This document shows positions 62,176-64,000 of a stretch of 64,000 nucleotides of DNA, one piece after another. How positions within the stretch are numbered: position 1 is the stretch's first letter; each line of letters begins with the position of its first letter. The notes under the pieces were generated by a model. It made no database searches, was not told the DNA's origin, and worked only from the letters and a program-made list of their open reading frames with translations. The stretch comes from Emticicia sp. CRIBPO (GTDB lineage Bacteria; Bacteroidota; Bacteroidia; Cytophagales; Spirosomataceae): contig NZ_JAAAKV010000002.1 in NCBI RefSeq assembly GCF_009905725.1, positions 620,001 to 684,000 of the forward strand, in the 5' to 3' direction. Both the position numbers and the translations under genes were made by a program.

Positions 62176-64000
62176 TCAGAGATACTTCTTAAACCAGTCA
62201 ATATACCTCACCAGTCTGTCTTTCTGATAGCTAGGCACTGTGATACCGTGGAATTGTCCAGGATAAATAATCAGTTGGGTAGGAATATTCTGTGATTTTA
62301 AAGCCTGGTACATCTGCTCACTTCCCGCGGCAGGCACATTGAAATCTTTCTCCCCTACCATAAACAATGTAGGCGTTTTGATTTTATCTGCGTGCAGGAA
62401 CGGGAAAGAGACTTTCAGATAATTGTCAATGCTCTTCCACGGCAAGCCCAGTTCGTTCTCATTTTGAAGAATGTATTGATCCACGCCGTAAAATGCCAGC
62501 TGGAAAGAAACCCCGGCTCCTGAAGCCGCTGCCTTGAACCTTGTATCTGTAGCGATCAGGGCATTGGTCAATATACCGCCATAACTCCAGCCCACCGTTC
62601 CCAGTCTGTTCGGGTCTGCAATACCTTTCTCAACCAGGTAATCAACCGCTCCGTGTAAGTCAACCACTTCTTTTTTACCCCAGTCGGCGTAAATGGCTTT
62701 ACTGAATTCAATACCTCTGCCGTTACTTCCCCTGTAGTTGACAGACGCCACCGCATATCCGGCTGCGGCTAATACCTGCCCGTTCAGTCCGAAGCTGTAT
62801 TCATCCTGTGACACCGGGCCTCCGTGGATCAGGAGCAACAAAGGCAAATTCTTTTTGGCTGAACCGAACGGTGTATATAAAATCCCCCCTACAATGGTTC
62901 CGTCTTTGCTTTTGGAGGTAAAACCTTCCACATTAGCCAGGTTGACCTTGCTGAAAAATTCATCATGATGTTTGGTCAGTCTGCGGGTTTGCCCGTTTTC
63001 CAGAGCATAAATCTCCGGAGCCAGAGTCGGATCAGAAATCATCGTAATCCAGCTGCCGTTCGGGTGTGGTTCCAAAGCACTGAAAGAACGCTGGCCGGAA
63101 GCCAGTTTCGTAAACTGTCCGGTTTTCAGAGAAAACTGACCTACATACCTTTCACGGTCGTCAGCTATCAAAGCTACAATATTTTGTCCGTCAGCCGTCC
63201 ATTGGTGATTGTTAACAGGTCTATCCAGTTTATCAGAAATAAGTTTAGGCTCTCCGCCCGCCACGGGTATAACGGCCAGAACCGCCTGGTCATACATATT
63301 ATAAGTAGCAGAAGTCGATTTCAGATAAGCGATGGATTTACCATCCGGGCTCCACATGGGGGCATAATCTCCGCCCTCCCAGGTGGTCAGCTTTCTGATA
63401 GCCCCTTTGGCTTTCGCCTCCACAATCCAGATATCACTGTTGGTATTGCGGTCAGGATCTTCAGTCTGATTACTTACAAAAGCAATGTATTTGCTGTCCG
63501 GCGACCATCTCGGGCTTCCTTCGTCAAACCTGCCGGTAGTAAGCGTATCCAGTTTCTTAGTGGCTACATCATATAAATAAAGGTGGGTAGCACGGTTCTG
63601 AAGATACCCCTGCACATCCACTTTAAATCTGTAGCGGTCGATTTCTATCGGTTTCGGGGTTTTATTTTTGGAGGTATCCCCGGCATCTTTGAAAGTCAGG
63701 ACGATTTTCTTCCCATCCGGCGACCATTCATAGCTGCCCATATCATTTTTGAAGGTCGTCATCTGTTTAGCTTCTCCCCCACGCCTGTCCAGCAAAAATA
63801 TCTGGCTTTTTTCCATGCCGTTACGGGCTGAAACAAAAGAAATGTATTTTCCGTCCGGACTGAATTTCGCCTGGGATTCGCCGTCAGGACTGTTAGTCAT
63901 CTGGATATTCTCTTTGCCATCCCATGAAATGATCCAGACGTCAGAATTCCGCTTGTTTTTGACAGAATCGGTGGTGGTGAGGCTGTAAGCAAGCCATTTA
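62176..64000 (-). CDS. S9-family (acylaminoacyl/prolyl oligopeptidase-like) peptidase, N-terminus cut by window
   Basis: At least 608 residues, read from the window edge; the frame stays open through 64000 (KWLAYSLTTTDSVKNK), so the true start and any signal peptide lie outside. The N-terminal part is a TolB/WD40-like beta-propeller with repeats FSPDGKYISFVS, WSPDGKKIVLTF, WSPDSKYIAFVS, WSPDGKSIAYL. The C-terminal alpha/beta-hydrolase has LLLIHGGP, the nucleophile elbow GWSYGG, the Asp in VGEKDFNVP and the His in QFHGIT. Such enzymes cut short peptides, often in the periplasm. The ATG at 63900 is internal and should not be used as the start. Confidence 0.93.
   Translation of the reverse strand, partial: KWLAYSLTTTDSVKNKRNSDVWIISWDGKENIQMTNSPDGESQAKFSPDGKYISFVSARNGMEKSQIFLLDRRGGEAKQMTTFKNDMGSYEWSPDGKKIVLTFKDAGDTSKNKTPKPIEIDRYRFKVDVQGYLQNRATHLYLYDVATKKLDTLTTGRFDEGSPRWSPDSKYIAFVSNQTEDPDRNTNSDIWIVEAKAKGAIRKLTTWEGGDYAPMWSPDGKSIAYLKSTSATYNMYDQAVLAVIPVAGGEPKLISDKLDRPVNNHQWTADGQNIVALIADDRERYVGQFSLKTGQFTKLASGQRSFSALEPHPNGSWITMISDPTLAPEIYALENGQTRRLTKHHDEFFSKVNLANVEGFTSKSKDGTIVGGILYTPFGSAKKNLPLLLLIHGGPVSQDEYSFGLNGQVLAAAGYAVASVNYRGSNGRGIEFSKAIYADWGKKEVVDLHGAVDYLVEKGIADPNRLGTVGWSYGGILTNALIATDTRFKAAASGAGVSFQLAFYGVDQYILQNENELGLPWKSIDNYLKVSFPFLHADKIKTPTLFMVGEKDFNVPAAGSEQMYQALKSQNIPTQLIIYPGQFHGITVPSYQKDRLVRYIDWFKKYL

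Noticed and set aside
62965-63576. A 203-codon open frame antisense to the S9 peptidase
   Set aside because: The peptidase propeller repeats on the other strand are unambiguous.
63898-63900. ATG at 63900 as the start of the S9 peptidase gene
   Set aside because: The frame continues to the window edge with sequence resembling another propeller blade, so the gene is cut rather than starting here.

Overview
The window reads as a chromosomal segment of a Bacteroidota bacterium, most likely order Cytophagales. The basis is a SusC/SusD pair, several TonB-dependent receptors with an N-terminal carboxypeptidase-D-like domain, a HmuY-type lipoprotein, lipobox signal peptides, weak Shine-Dalgarno signals, and promoters of the Bacteroidota type (TTG, 19-21 bp, TAnnTTTG). 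Genus-level placement cannot be made from the sequence alone. No rRNA, tRNA, CRISPR array, transposase or prophage gene was seen; mobile-looking DNA is limited to small palindromic intergenic repeats.

Layout. 0-4.3 kb: a LolA-like protein, a small membrane protein, P5C dehydrogenase, a DCC-family protein and a cytochrome b-like membrane protein. 4.4-8.3 kb: a metal locus in which a TonB receptor is divergent from a His-rich COG0523 GTPase, followed by YidD. 8.3-14.1 kb: a DAO-type oxidoreductase, a RidA-like protein, hemA, a histidine kinase, ApbE and a VOC protein. 14.2-22.7 kb: a complete haem-acquisition locus in one orientation: Fur-family regulator, haem TonB receptor, HmuY-like lipoprotein, a small CxxC protein, HmuT, HmuU, HmuV and HmuS. 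23-37.7 kb: an ABC permease, tgt, a GT2 glycosyltransferase, an LptF/G permease, a DtxR-family regulator divergent from mntH, a frameshifted methyltransferase, an AsmA-like protein, metG and a DUF1569 protein. 37.7-50.2 kb: a glycan utilisation locus (GH53, SusC, SusD, SusE-like, two GH13 enzymes) preceded by a membrane-spanning AraC-type regulator with two predicted glucan-binding domains. 50.6-56.8 kb: an operon of GH88, an old-yellow-enzyme-type flavoprotein, an SDR, a Tat-exported Gfo/Idh/MocA protein and an MFS transporter. 57-64 kb: an MFS exporter, rsmH-ftsL-ftsI, and an S9 peptidase cut by the window edge.

How the parts work together. Metal and haem uptake dominate the first half. A palindrome of the form TTTAGATTAATCTAAA sits at the promoter of the TonB receptor at 4.4-6.7 kb, and a close match lies between the DtxR regulator gene and mntH, so these loci probably share one metal regulator. 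A separate 37-bp perfect palindrome with a 7-1-7 core resembling Fur/Zur sites lies in front of the COG0523 GTPase. The second half is carbohydrate-oriented. The regulator at 48.3-50.2 kb combines an exported N-terminus with two starch-binding-like domains, seven predicted membrane helices and a cytoplasmic AraC helix-turn-helix, so it could carry an alpha-glucan signal directly from periplasm to DNA. The GH88 operon, with two 4-bp start/stop overlaps, looks like an oxidoreductive route for an unsaturated or modified uronate. These two systems are the best candidates for undescribed biology here.
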